A DNA stretch of 64,000 nt from Tanytarsus gracilentus (Eukaryota; Arthropoda; Insecta; Diptera; Chironomidae), in the NCBI GenBank assembly GCA_038502055.1, contig JAXRKN010000037.1, positions 2,108,001-2,172,000 of the forward strand, written 5' to 3'. This document shows, piece by piece, positions 26,006-41,200 of the stretch. Every line of letters begins with the position of its first letter. The stretch's first letter is position 1. A program made the position numbers and the translations under genes. The notes under the pieces are model-generated. The model made no database searches and was not told the DNA's origin. It saw nothing but the letters and a program-made list of their open reading frames with translations.

Positions 26006-26277
26006 AAATTTAAGTCCTTTTGATGAGCAATTTAAAAAGTGTAATTTTATACCGCTAATTAATTTCTTTCATTTAAATCCTTTCAAGCAAACTCCTTAAT
26101 CTTCAATTAATTCAATTATTTCAAATTAATATTCAAATATCATCTCAATTAGTGAATCTTAACTTAATTAAATTGAAACTAATTATTTACTTTTGTGTTT
26201 TCATGATAAAACTAAAATTAATTATTTTCTTGTGTGCTAATTGACAAAAAACATTTTTAATTAACTTCTACTAAGTT

Positions 26278-29200
26278 TTACACCATTGCTAAATTTTTGT
26301 TGATATTCTCTAAATGCTCTTTAGCCTTAATTCTAAGTGCTGTAATTGAGTTTGTTCTTATGTCGCCAGAATTACTTGAGGGTGAGGATGATGATGCGGT
26401 AACAGTTGGACTTATTGTCATATTCAATGCACTTCCCTCCTTAACTCGATCCTCAATCGGACTTTCGACATCGATTTGCTTCTTGTCGGCTGGTGATGGC
26501 GATCTAATGCCTGGTGATTGCATGCTACCCGATGGACTCATAGTCGAGGCTGATGAGCAAGGAATCATCGAGAGAACGGCGGCCGAAGAAGTTGGTATAC
26601 ATGAGGGTTGCATGTGAGATGGTTGAGGAATACTTTGTTGTGAAATTCTCATTCCATTCGGATGTGCCATAGCTAATTGACTCATGTTCATGTTTCCCGG
26701 ATTGAGACTCATCGGCGGTGTAAGATAGCTCGGATAAACATTTTGTGGATGCGAAAGAAATCCTAAAAAATTGCAACCTATTAAAATTTAAAGTTATGCT
26801 TTTATTTAATGTCAAAACCAACCAGGCAAGGCAGTGAGTAGTGGAGGTGACAACCAAGGATCAACCGACATATTTCCATTGCATCCCAATCGATGTGGAA
26901 GCTGCGAAAAATGAGACAATCCGAGTCTCAAACTCTCCGATTTTTCCTGTCTTCGCCATTTTGCGCGTCGATTTTGAAACCAAACCTACAAAAAGAAAAC
27001 ACAATTGAGTAATTTGTAAAGCTTTATATTCAATTCAAATTCTAATGTGTCACAAATTATCCTTAATTGTCACTCATTCATGTCCATTACATATCGCATA
27101 TCAATTTGTCGATTAATATTTCATTCAAATCATATTAATGGAAATTAGCTGTAATTGAGGGTCGAGGAGTGCGAGAAAAAAAGAGGGCGATCAATTACCG
27201 AGCAATTTTATTTGATTGCAATTGTCTGTTTGTGTGACTTATTTCGATTTCAATTTAGCCACAATAAAATTGATTAATGACAATTTTTTAATGTATTTTT
27301 TGAGGGTTTGATAATTTTGTAAATATTCTAAAAAATTGTCATCCATTGCACTTTAGCCTGTGAGTTCTTTCACAATTTTGACAGAATCAACATTTCAAAT
27401 GGGTCTTGTTGATGTGGTGATGGTACTACGTTAACGATGATAATGAAAATGGGGAGTTTGTTTTAGTTTAATTTATCTTAAATGTCCTGTCTACCTTACG
27501 TCGTTAGATGAGATAATTGCTTGTGCTTTTTATACGAGTTTGTACAGCTACGGCTATGGTTAATGATGTTTTCCTTATTTTATAATGGAAATTTATGTCG
27601 TCCCTCTGCTGACATGTCTCGAGTAATGAAATTTTGCATCGCACGCAGAACTTGAAGAGAAATTTAATTAAAAATTTCTCTCCATTCACCTTTTGGCACA
27701 TTAATCTGGATGGAGTGTTATCACTCATGAATAGTGCAATTAAATCTTTTTTAATTCAAATTATGATGGAGAATGAAAATTTAATTAAAAATTACAAGCA
27801 AAAGTAATTAAATGTTTTGAGAACGTATCAAGGAAATCATCGAAAAGTTTTCGCAAAAATGTCAACACATTCGATTGACATCGAAAATATAAAAACTTTC
27901 GGAGAGCGACAAAATTGAAAATCGATTTTCCTCAAATTCAATAAAATTGACACACTAAAAGCATTTTACGTACTCGAGTGAATGAGACATTCGATCAAAT
28001 ATATGTGGAACCTCATGTATGATGTCTCTCTATTGAAAAATCACAGGATGACGATTACGACGATAGATAAATTTATGCTGGATGATGGTAGAGTTCGAGA
28101 AATTGAATTACTCGAAATTTTCGCAGTAAATTTGCGTTCTGTGTGGGTAAATTCAATTAAGTGCACAATTTTTGATAGATTTTCTCGTGTTCTCGCTTAA
28201 ATTTTGTAATTGACATGCGGTATTTTCCCTAAAATTGCGCATCATTCAATTTCGGGTGTGGAAATTAATGTCTAGAAGAGAGAAAACTTCATTTAGGCTC
28301 ATCACTTTACGGTTGAAATGATTATCGGTTGAGTTTGAAAAGGGTTGAATTTTTTTTCCACTTTGGGGTTTAACGGGATCAAAGAATTGCACGTAAAAAC
28401 TCACAGGCGTGAGTGAAAAACAAATTTCTTCCCTAGACATCTGGCAGCACTCTCAATATACACACTCGAAAGTCGTCCTGACGTGAATGAAAATTGAGTT
28501 TTCCTTTCTCAAGCTTTTTCTCACTCACTGAAAGTCATTGTTCGTTTTATTAGATTGTCAGGTTGATGCATGACTCTTACATATACATTCGCGTGAATTG
28601 CAGAAAAAAAGAAATTTTAAAACGACAAATTTTCCGGCAATTTGCATCTGAATAAAAGTCAATTTATGGTGAAGAAATTTAACATATTTTCTTGAGAAAA
28701 TGTTTCAAGATTAACAATATCTCAAAAAAAAGTTTTTACATCCACAACTTACATTATCAAAACCGTCGGAACAACAAGCGAGAAAAGCGTCGTCGAGTCG
28801 TGAAGGAGAAGTAAACAGGAAAATTAAAGGAGCTGTCAGAAACATTTATCTGCTTTTCAACAAGAAAATTACGTTCATAATGGCAAAAAGAGAGAAAATG
28901 GGGGAGAAAATTGATTTGACGAAGTTGGATGGAAAAATATTTTTATTATAGTGACGGAGAAAAAATTATTTAATAAAAATTTTCCATGTCATCGTTGTGA
29001 CCTCACAAACATTTCTCATGATGACATCTCGCAAAAAAAAATTATTCTCCTTTTATTACGTCGTTGCTGTGTGACGAGGAAAAATTTCCTCCAATTAGCA
29101 ACACAAAATAGAAAATTAACAGAATAATTAAATTACCAAGAGGGAAAATTTTCTTCTTCTGATTCCTTGCGTTTTACCATCGTCGTCGTTAACGCAAAAA

Positions 29201-32200
29201 TGGAAGGAAAACTTTTTCTCCTTTTTTAATAATTTTCCAATTTTCTTCAATTATCCGCACAAACAAGACCCGTGCAAAGGAGAGAAAAATGTCGCTAATT
29301 GATGAAAAAAAATTCTCTCTCTTCTACGAATAAAAAAAGTTTTAATAATTGTGCAGTGGAGACGATGATGAAAAAATTTAATTAACATCGAGAGAAAAGT
29401 GTTTTAATTAAAAATTCAAATTACTCTTTTTTCTTCATCACCAACCGAAGTGATTGTGTCGCATCAAATGAATTAATTACAGTAAATTACTTTTTATCTC
29501 TCTCGTTTTGTTGAAGATTTTCGTACTTTTAATGTTAAAGTTTTCGTTCATTTTTTGTTGAATGCTCGTGTTGTTAATTTAGACAAAATTAATTGTGTAA
29601 AAAAATTTGAATTTAAAAAACCTTTTTAATTTTATAATAAATATTTTGTAACCCCAAAAAACATTCGAAACCAGAGTGTTAATTAATTAAAATGTAGATA
29701 ATTAATTCGTCATCATCATTTTACATTCACTGTTGTTGTTTATTTTTTCAGTAAATTTATTTAATTGGTTAGAAAATAACTCGCAATGTCATCATCATCA
29801 TTTATCGAAGGTAATTAGCGATAAATTGGTTGTATAATAAGAGTTGCGGGTGTGAGAAGGCGCCATTTTGGAAAAATTACTTTCTCCATTATCTCGGCAT
29901 CTCTCCTGATCCCTTTCTGAATCATCTCACAAGCAATTTCTCTCCCCTTCGGATTCTTGATATAATCTTTAATTTCCTGAAAAATGTTGCCAACGAAGTG
30001 GAATGATTGCTGGGTTGACTGACGCCTGCTGTTTACCCTCTCATACACGCTCACTCATTCTCATCCCGCTAACATTTGTCGTCGAATATCGAGTTTATGA
30101 CTCCAGCGGTGTATTTAAAAACATAATTATGTTATAAATTAATGGAGAAAATTTTTCTGTGCCTCCATGCAAACGCAATAATAAAAAAGGAACAGTTTTG
30201 ATGTGTGAGGCGAGCGCATGCCTTCAGGCGATGTATGGCATGGGAGAGAGATGGAACAATGGCACATTGAATGTCTCTCATGTTCATCTCTCTCAACATA
30301 GATGGGATGAAATTACTTTTTTGGTTGTATGTTGTTGAGTTTGTTGAGTCGAAGAAGGGGGACAACGAAATATTTACTCGACGCATGCGTTGCACTCGAG
30401 AGAAAGTTTTTTTTTGGGGAGAGATGAAAACACATACCATTATGCAATGTGATGTTGATGGAGTAAAACCACTGTAGATTTAACAATTTAATTTATATTT
30501 TCTCCCCTTTCTCCCTCAATCCACTCGACTCACGTTGACGTCTTTAATAAACTGCAAAATCAATTATTGGATTTTAATTAATATTTTTTCGTTCTGTCGA
30601 GGTTTCATTGTAGAATGTTGATATTAAATTAAAAGCATTCACGCGAATAATAAAATCAATTTAAATTTACGCGAGTTGACGGAAAATTTTTAAATTAATT
30701 TTTATTAAAATGAAAAATTAAATTTTTAAATTAATTTTTATTAAAAAGAAAAATGAACTTTAAAAATTTTAAAAGTGTGTAAAGTTTTAAATTCCCTTAA
30801 ATTTTAAAGTTTCAAACATGTGATGCTCAGATGCTCCAAGTAAGGAAAATATCGATCGGAATCTCATCATCGTAGAGAGAGTGAAAATGAAAGAACTCAG
30901 GCAAGCATGAGAACAAAAGCAGAAGGTAAATTTTCCGCCAAATTAAATTTAATTAAATGCTAATTCGAAGAGTAATTATTGAAGAATCGTTTTATGTTTT
31001 TGTCTCGATCAGCAAACACAACATTGAAAGTCTCATTTTTGGCATCAAATTGTTGACAGGCTTCGAACAGAGAGAAAATGTCAATTTTTCTACTGATGAT
31101 GAAAAGACGCACACTTTTCGTCTATAATTTAATATTGTGCCGCATGCACACAAAGTCACATGCCGACTTCCTTGTATTCCGGCAAGTTTCAAATTCTTTT
31201 ATGTTGTACATAATCTGGTGATGTGTGTTTCTCGGTTATATTTATCCTCGTCGTCTAATGATGGCAAACAAAGTATTTATTTAGGTGCTTATTAATATCT
31301 CGAGGGGTCGAACATTTTGTGTGTAATTTTTTAAAATTAAAAATTTGAAATTTTCATCCCTTGATTTAAAATTTTTTCAAATCAATCTTCTTCCAAATAA
31401 CCAATCATCGACCTGGAAATAAATGAAACAAATTTTTTCCCATCCTCCCTCATTTGAAAGCAGCAGCAACAAACAAACATGCCGAGTGACATTATTAATT
31501 TTAATAAACTTTTGACTGCGATTTAACTAGTGATTATTAGGGAGTTAATTAAACACTTGACACGTGCACGCTTTTGTTATTTATTGTTACACCATTGTCA
31601 AAGCAAGAAACGGGCGTTGATATGTGAGATGGGGTGCATGCTCTGTAGAATTTACAGTTACAGTTTGAAAATATTCAGGCAAGAGGTTTTAAAACGCATT
31701 TTTGGAAATTTAATTATTTATAAACTTTTCGATCAGACAAACTTATAAACTCATCATCAATAATTTTCATACTTTTGCACACTGCAGTGTTAAATTTTTA
31801 CCTCAGGGCATTTAATATTTCCCCCAATTTGTTATCTGACAGCGAAGCAATGGGTGAGAGTCAATTTTTTTTGATACTTGACACTCATGCGACTCTATTA
31901 ATGCATACTTGTATGTGACAGCATTAATGAAGAAATTAATAAAAAAATCAATTTTTAATCCTCAAATTTTTGATTGACAAAAATCTAAGATGAGAATACT
32001 TTTAAATTTTCAAATTAAGTTGCCGCTATTTATCATACGAGAATAATCTAAATGGATCATATTAAAGCAAACATATTTTTGTTATTTTTTCATTAAATAT
32101 CATGATCCTCAACATGCTCTTTAGATCGTCATCATCTTCACTCTCTCTCATCTAAATGGCAACAAGGATTACACACTCAACCTTTTGATCGCATCACGAT

Positions 32201-35200
32201 GATTTTGCTGTTTTTTCACTCTATTATTCTCAAATTAGAAAACCACTTAAACATCTATTTTTTGTGCTATGTGTGTCTGTTTTTTCTCCCTTTCCATTAA
32301 TGCATTGAGCAAGGACAATTCTTTTGTTGTTTCTATTTTTATTTTGTTTGAGGGTTTTTTATCCCCTCGCACATTTCGCACATAATTGCTTGTTTATCGG
32401 GTAAAAGAACTATCTCAATTAGTCACTTAATCACCTCTTGAAACTGTAGTTTTTTTGTGCCAGATGGAAAGAGTTTAAAAGAAAGCGCCAATGATAATTG
32501 GTCTAATTTTCACATCATTTCCTTAAAAATTTTTGTGTCGGCATCTTTTGCTTTTATCTCACAAATGACGCATAGCGAAGATGATTGAAATCTTAAACCA
32601 ATTCTATTGAAAATTAGTCGCTCATTCGGTTTTCAAGTAATTTGATCCATTTGGCCACAGAAGTTTATCTTTATAATGAGCGGCAAACGTTCTTTAATTT
32701 ATTTCTTATTGAAATTTTTGCTGATTTTTGTTGTAAATTCTATGCGTAATTTTATTTTTATTAAAAGACTTTTTTCTTTATTTTTGTGAAGAACCACTAA
32801 AATTCCAATAAATTGAAATTCCTGAGGGCAATTTACAAAACATTTTATTTTATTGCATTTTGCTCATTTTTTCAGCTTTCAGTTGAAAATTTTTTCAACA
32901 TCGTATTTAAAAGGGAATTTTATATCAAAAGTTTAGTCGTGCATTGATAATCCTAAACACACGTTTCAATTTTGTTGCTTTTTGATGGTAATACAAACAA
33001 CACACACAAAAAAAGTGAGCACAAAGAGTTTGTAAATATTTGTAAATTGCCGATGAATGTCATGAAGAAGAAAAAAGTTTAATTACAATTTTTTATGCAA
33101 TTTAAATTGATAAAAAAGTTTAACGTTTGAATTTTTTTTAAATTAATCAAAATGAGACAATCATGAGAACTAAACTGAATGTTCATGAATGGATTTATGA
33201 CAAGGAAAATAAAATTTTGATTAAGACACCGTGAAGATGTGAAAATCCCTCTTGAAAGTAATTGCCTACATTTTCAGGAAGAAGAGAAAAAAAACTATTA
33301 ACATCAACCTTAATCCCTAATTTTCCAACTCAGATATTTCGCCCTCTTTCAATTTGTCATTTTCTCATGGCCTATCAAGTACATATTCACCAAATGAAGC
33401 ATGATTTCTGCAACATAAATTCAAATTTAATCCGATATATTACCCAGTAATGATCCAATTTCTTCTTATTTTAGTCTTTTTTTAATGATGACGCATAGCA
33501 TGTGTTTCGGTTAATATTAAAATCCATCTTTGCATCTGCCTCGGCTTCGACAATGAATATAAGGCTAATGTTCACCATTGTTGTGTATATAGCTAATTTA
33601 GAGAGTGCTCAACAATAATTCATGCTTCTTTTTCTTGACTGGATTTCATTTAAATGTCAGCGCGGTGAAGTAAAAATTTAAAGGTCGGAAGTGGAAATGA
33701 AAATTATTATTTTTTTGATTTCTTTTGTTTAATTATTATTTCTCAATAGTTAATTAATTAATGAAGCTAGAAAAGGGGTTTACTTTGTATAAAGTTGAGT
33801 TTAGTTGTCGTGGGGTGTTTTAAATCATAAAATTCTAAGAATTTTTAAAATAGGTCAAAATACAAGAAAAAATTGATTAGAAATATTTTGAACTTTTTTG
33901 TATCAACTTTTTTATTAAATTTAAAAATCTTCAAAAAAATATCAAGTCAAGTTTATTCATGCATCAAGTTAATATTCTGCTTGAGTTAATATTAAACACT
34001 CGAAGCAATTTTGAGGGTCATTAAAAAGCGAAGGCGGAAAATTCTCTTCATAAAAAAGTCGAGCAGATGCGAATTCTATTAAAATTCATCAAAAAGATTG
34101 TTGCATTCCTTTCATAAATCAATTTGTGTTCGCTGAACGAGTTTCATAAAAGCACATTAAATATAATAAAGTCAAATTTAATAAATTTAATAATTGTCAT
34201 AATTTTGATTGAAAAGTGATTTTCCACAGCCTCTTTTTTGTTGTTTACACAATTTTGCTGCACAATTAAATTTTCATCCTCGCTCTCTTTAGCGCTCACG
34301 ATGTTTACGAGAGGGGTTAGATGTTGTGCATTATTTGTCATAATGGCTTTCAATCAACACTCAACAAATACTGACTTGATTCAAATTTCATTACTGTGAT
34401 GATGATGATGCAATATCAATAATGTAATCTAGAAAATGCTCGTCCTAGATAATAATTTTGGAGGCCGTTCACAAAGCTGACAACATTTTTAATGAAAATT
34501 TAAATTTTTCAATGGCTTTTCTTGATTAAATTGAGTCATAATTGCATTATAATTGATTAAATCCAACAACAACAAAAAGGAGTGTATCACACACACATAA
34601 CAGCAATTAACATAGAGACGAAAATGTTTTAATGTGCCGATAAATTGCAAAAGGAAATTCCCCAGAAAAAGATCATATATCACGCTATTATTCAACTTTA
34701 GTGTATTATTTCATGGCACACACAGTCGTTCGGCTCTTTTTTAAAATTATTGCTTTCTGCGGTGTGGAATCAAAACCTCCAAAAGCATGTATAGCATTGA
34801 AATATGAAGGGTTCATGAGTTATGAATAGAAAAATTACACTAAGGGGTTAATTCAATTAAAATTGAGTTTAAAAAAGTTGGATGTCATGCAAATTATTTA
34901 TGTGTGTTCATATCCTATATAATTAGTGCTTTTTAAATTAGGGACTTTAAAAAATCTAAATTATAAAATTTAACTAAACATTTTAAAACTTTTAAATGAG
35001 TTTTTTACTGTTCTGGAATCTCCCAAAAATTTCTCCGTCACCAGCGATATCGATCCAACATAAAAAGTAGTTTCAACTAATTTAGACTTCGCTATGTTTT
35101 TAGCTGTGACGGATGGGAAGGAACCGCGTGGAAAAATTTAATGGTAATCACGTTGTTTCTCACACTCAACACTGTAAGGTGGTGCAACACTGTGAAAAAA

Positions 35201-38200
35201 CTCTTGATTCTTTTTTTCGGCAATTCAAATATTCAAATTAATTTTTACAAGTTTTTTTATTCTTGGTTCTCGTGATAAGTGGAAATAAAGAAGGAAGTTG
35301 AAGAAATTTATTGGCATTTCGCCTCAACAGCATTGCTCTCGCGGCGTGTTTGATAGTTGGTGTGCAGGTAAATTTTATTTTTTTGGTTCCGAGGGTGATA
35401 GATAATAAATTAAATCATAAATTTATGGCTGGCGTGGTGGCAGTTGTTTTTATTAACTCTTAACTACCACATTTGATTGGATTTTAATTTATTTGTGATG
35501 CATTTAATTTTTTTTGGGGTTTGTTGATTTTTTAAAAATATTTTTTTAAGAAAATTTTCTATAATTTTTTTCTGTGCAATAAAAAAGTCGTGACGAAAAA
35601 ACGTAAAGTGGTAAATAAAAAGCGGATAATATTTTTTTATGACTCGAGAGCAATAAAAAGGTAGAAAGAAAATTGGACGAAAAAAAATAATTTTCTCGTT
35701 AATTAATCGCACTTTGAAGGAGTGATTAGAAAAGGCAAAAATTGTTTCCTAATTCAACTGGCACGCACCGTTTTAGTAAATTTTTGATTTATTTTCATTT
35801 CGGGTTAGGAATTTTTTATGTCTCATATGCGTGTGCATGTCATCACATATATCGTATGATAATTTGTCAACAAAACATATAATTCATGTCCCCATCCACA
35901 CACTTCGACTGTCTTTATTGCCAAAAACGAATTAAAGTGAATCGAAAATTGATTACAAAATATTTCCACAACTTTTTATGTGCGCGATTGAGAATATTTT
36001 TCATAATGGCAGAAAATAAATTATGCAATAAAGGCGCATGGCAATCATTTCGACAAATTTATATCCGATTTTTATTTCTTGAATATCTCCTTTGGATAAT
36101 TTATGTTATGTGTGTCATCCTCACATGCATGCATATGTGATCGGTTTTCCATGCGATATCTCGACTTATTGATTTTACCACTCAAATATCATCCTCGGTG
36201 GTTATAAATTTCGTCAAATTTCCATTTGTACTTATAACCATCCGTGAACGAAAGCCCGCGTGAGTTTGAACAAAAAATATAATTTTCCCTAATTTAATCC
36301 GCATTTATGTGTTGTTTTTTCTTTCTTGTTTGTTATGTTATACTTATGATATGTTTTCCTTAGCATAATCGTGTTTCATAAATCATGGAATTGTTTTTTA
36401 TTTTATCTCCAAAAAATCGAGAAAGTCGTTCTAATTTTTTTAAAGGGAGGTTCGAACTTAAAATAAATTTTTAAAATCTAAATTCATTTTCATAAAATTT
36501 AACAAAGAAAAGACTTCAAACAAATTTCTAATCTCGTGCAAAACTCAGCGATTAATAAATCAATTTTCCACCCACCATATAAAACAATAAGAAATCGTTT
36601 CGTGGCTGGAAAAGTTTTAATTGAATCAAATCGGCTGCCATAAGCACAGACGGTAGATGATGAATATTAATATAGAAATTTGCTCGTTAGCCAAAACATG
36701 CAGAAAAAGGGAGAAAAATTGTCGTTTTGAGTGTGCCACTAAATTAAAAATAAATTAACTAAACGACGAAATTATGCTGATAGAGCTTGAGAAGAATTAG
36801 AAGAGAAGAAAAATGTTTCCACTAAATTCAACAAATATTGCCAGCTAACACACAAAGTTGCGAACTAGTTAGTGTATGTCATGATAAAATGTCGTTTATT
36901 GTGCCTTTAATCGATACTTAAGAGTGATAAGAATCTCAGCTAGGGGTGGCAGAAAATTTCTCTCCTACATTTCTTTTTTTTTATATTTACTCACTTACTA
37001 TGAAACGCGAACATTAGTCCTAAAATAATTAAATTAATTAGTGTCGCCGTATCGCGTGCATAATTATTGGATTTTTTTATTTTATATTTGCTCTCCCCGC
37101 TCAACTTAATTCAACCTGTTTATGTGGGTTAAAATCACATTAAACAAGACTATTTTTTGCTTTTTATGCACATGGCATATTAATTAGTGTCCACTAATAC
37201 CTTCAAATATCTCACTAGCATTTAAATCGTCGCACATTGTCACAAGTGGAATTAAATTATTATTTTATAGTGTTATTTTGACTGCTTGGGGGATTAATTT
37301 TTAATGGTCAGTGACTAGTCATTGTGAAATGACAATGAATTAATGCCAACATTGATTTTTTATTACCTTTAATTAGAAAATTTTAATTCATTTGTATGCA
37401 GTTAAAAAATCAAATTCAATTTTGTTTAAGACCTCAAAAGACAAAATCAATAACTTTAATCTTGAAATTGAATCTCAATCAATTTATTTTGACATTTTGA
37501 CTTTAGTCCATCACATATCAACTTGAATATATAAAAACACAATTTAATTGTGTAATCCTCTCAAGTTGATTATGATCCGATTCTGATTTGTCAAGAGATG
37601 GAAAAATCTTTTCCAATTTCTTTCTTCCTCCTTCACACGATAATTCTTTAAACTCGTTATTTTTTTCTTTCTCTCATTCATTTTGAGCTTGTTGCATGTC
37701 GCTCCTTAATTGGAAATTCCGATTTCAATTTACCACCGACTCGTCTGATGGAGCTTTGGCTTAGGAAAATGTAATGTTGACTTTATATCATCCACGAATA
37801 ATTTTCATGCATAAAAGTTCACATGAGAATTTATTCCGACAATAAAGAAGGAAATGATATGAAAATTTATTTTTGTATGAGCTCACATGTGAGTAATGGT
37901 GGTGTGACATGCAAATAATCAATGTAGAAAAAATCAATTTTTAAAAATTTAAAGAATTTGGTTGAAAAATAAAAAATTATTTCAATTTTAAATGAAAACC
38001 TCGTTAGCGATTTTCTTCAAGAAGAAATAATTGACTTGCCTTTAATTTTCCGTAAACCGCATTAAGAAGTCAAAACAAAAATAATTATTTCTCGTGCAAC
38101 TAATTGGCTGAATGTTATTCAATTTTCATTTTAAATAATAAGAAAACTTTCTTGTGCAACCTCAAAAATGTTTTTCTCATTTTCAGACCCATTTAATTTG

Positions 38201-41200
38201 GGGATTTTTCAGATACGAATGAACAATATAAAGCCAATTGATGGAGAAAAACTTTTTCCCTCTTCACTCCAAATCCAATTTTCCAATTTTCAAAATGTCT
38301 TGCCAATTTTCTTTAAAACTTTTCCTCTGTCACATTTTTTTGTTGGTGTGAGCGAGATGTTGTAGAAGAATGTCTTACAAACTGAATTTCACTTAACTTC
38401 ATTCCGTTGTAGGAAAAACACGGAGAGAAAATCAAACATTCGCTTTTCAGGATCTTTGAATTTTCTTCTCTCAATTGGGACAAAACCCACAGGAATCACC
38501 GATAGAAAGTAAATTTAATATATTTTCTTGTGTACATCCATGGAAGAGAAGAAAAAACATTTGATTTCCTTTCAAATTTCAAATCGTGAATTTACGGATT
38601 TGATAAGGAGGAAATTGATCTCGATAACAGTTAAATTTAATCTTATCGAATCAACGAATTCAATCATCGTCAGACATACAAAGCACGCAAATGAAATCAT
38701 CAGTGGACAGACAGTAATCTCATGGTTCATTAGGCAAAAGTAATTGCAGTTAAATTAATTTATCCACAGTCAATCAATCTCTCTCTTTTGTATGTGCAAA
38801 CTCACACTTAACTTTCCTCACAATCGACGGCTGTCATGCGATGAACAAAACAAACACTCCGTCAGCTCGCTAACAACGCAAAGGAATGCGGAAAATTGAA
38901 AAACTCAATTTTCTTCATCGCCTCATTCTCGCTTTATTCGTCATTTCAACCCTTTTATTTTGCTTCTTACTTCTCGCAAACACAATGACGCTCGCCCGAG
39001 CTGCACAGAATATTTCACTGTCGTTTTTACAAATATTTTACACTCTCAACACCTCGGGTTTGTTTAGTGGCTTTATTGTTGTTATTTGAGCTTGTAATTC
39101 CTTCACTTAATAGAAAAAGTGAATGGAGCGACAGCAAACAATGAATTCACTTCAGTGAGCAAATTTAATGCTAAGAAAATTTATGCTATTTACTGGCTAA
39201 TAAGCAGCAACAATAAAGCATATGTTTTTCTCACATTATGATGAGGTTTTTTCCTCCTTTTTTTTCGGTGAATTACTTTGTGGTGCCATAAAAAGCAATT
39301 TGTGGATGGCAGAACTCAAAAGGGTTGAGCGTAAAAATATTTTACTATTATAACATGGATTTTCTCTCTTTTTTATGTGCGCTTAATTATCCTTTCATTT
39401 TAGTCTCACTTAATAAAAATAGTAATTAATAGAGTCGATTGAGTGAGTTAAAAAGAAAGCGAGAGTGATTGATGACATGTTAGAAGTGGAGTGTTTAAGT
39501 GCTTTATAATTTAATTTTCACCACTCTTTTTTTCAGCAGCCACTCGTGTGCTTTAATAGCGCTGTCAAGGTTGTGAGCAGAAAATCAAAATTATTGATAG
39601 CGCTCGCACATTAACCGAGAAATTGTGAATGGCGGGTCAAAATTTGTTCGATTTCGACCTTTCGACTGCTTCCACACTTAACGTGAAAGTTTTTTCTGTC
39701 TCAGATATTTTTTTTGAATTTAAAAAGACGCTAAATTTTTGTGACACATCAGATTTATATATTTTTAAAGACTCACCTGGACTCGAACTTCCGGAAGGTT
39801 AACTTTCATCGCCAATTCTTCTCTATTAATTAAAAGAAAAAATAAATTAAAATCTTAGCAATTAATTATTGGGGAGTGGGTTCAAATAGCGGAACTATAA
39901 ATGTAATAAATTAAGGGTTAAATGGCCGACCTTGAGTACACGTCAGGATAATGACTCTTTTCGAATGCTCTTTCCAATTCGTGAAGCTGATATGTCGTGA
40001 AGGTTGTGCGATTTCTTCGGTGCTTCTTCTTTGAACATGCATCATCTAAATTGAATTAAAACAATTTATTCAAAATTCACTAAATTTGCTATAACAAATA
40101 TTTTACCCTCATCCTCGCTCCCCGAGTTCATTTTTTCACCATGATCACTCGACACTGTATTTTGATTCATGTCATCACTCGATGCATAATTCATTCGCAT
40201 ATCATTCGAATTTGCATCATCGTGATGCGAAGTTTTCCTCTCACCACTCTCAATTGATGTCATTCGATAATCATCATTGCCGCTTGATGCACTCGCTCCA
40301 TTAAAAGATTGCTGATGATGCTCGTAAGGAAATTTTACATGATTTTCCTTCTTGCCAGACGAGTCTTTTAGATCGTGATTTTGAATTGAGTCATCATAGT
40401 CAATTGTGTCTTCATATGACGACGATGACGAGTTATTTTTGCCATTATTGTTCGGCTCATGCTCCGATGAATTTTTATTACTGCCTGCATGATGAAGGTG
40501 ATGATGATGAAGCTGATCAATACGACTATAATGATGAAGTGGTTGCTGTTGATCCGCAATTATCGATTGATAATTTTGTAAGTGATATTTCTCATCTGTT
40601 GGATTTAATGAAAATGTCATGTCATGAAATAATTTAACTTGAGGGAAATTTTGCGCGCCGCCTAAGTGGAAAACAGTGGCAATTTTCACAATTTTCTTTA
40701 ATTTCAATTTCATCAACGAAGCAAGCGAAAATAGCTTTCGACATGGCGGTGGATGGTGAAAAGTTTTGTAACGTTAAAGTTTTTGAAATTTTTTCAACCG
40801 TTAAATTTTTTAATTCTGATTAATTTTTAAAATTTAATGCTGCAGTAAATTTTCATAGAGTTCTTTTAAATTGCTTATCACTTCTTTATTTTCCTCAATC
40901 TCTCACTGTTGACGCTTGGTATAGTGACTTGTTGTGAAGCCGGGTGGTAGTAATTTTTAACCACCGCGAAGTAGCGAGCAAAAAAACTTATTTAATGGAC
41001 ATTTCGCATGCAAACTTGTTATTTCCTTGAGCTTTTTCGCAATTGCACACAAAAAAACTGAATTTTAATTGAATGTGATTTTTTTCCCTCCAACACGACT
41101 CGCTACCAATGTCGCGCTTTGAAACTAATTCCTTTTGATATCTCCCATTGATCATCATACGAAAAAGCAATTTGATTGAAATTTCATTTGCAATTAATGC

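Larger units (their letters stand above)
20807..26277. other. Intergenic region between actin promoter and Rx 3' end
   Basis: About 5.5 kb. The left part is the upstream regulatory DNA of the actin gene. The segment also holds a 92-codon minus-strand open frame (22781-22503), an 11-bp inverted repeat pair (22082-22228) and a degenerate Cys-containing coding-like segment (about 26005-25573), each listed separately. The right end should contain the Rx 3' UTR. The rest shows nothing recognisable. Confidence 0.5.

Noticed and set aside
26297..26857. Open frames overlapping Rx exons 6 and 7
   Set aside because: They are alternate-frame shadows of the Rx C-terminal exons; the minus-strand one runs through the intron between them.
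40368..40637. Open frames on both strands inside Rx exon 3
   Set aside because: They overlap the Rx low-complexity coding exon, which is supported by splice phases on both sides.
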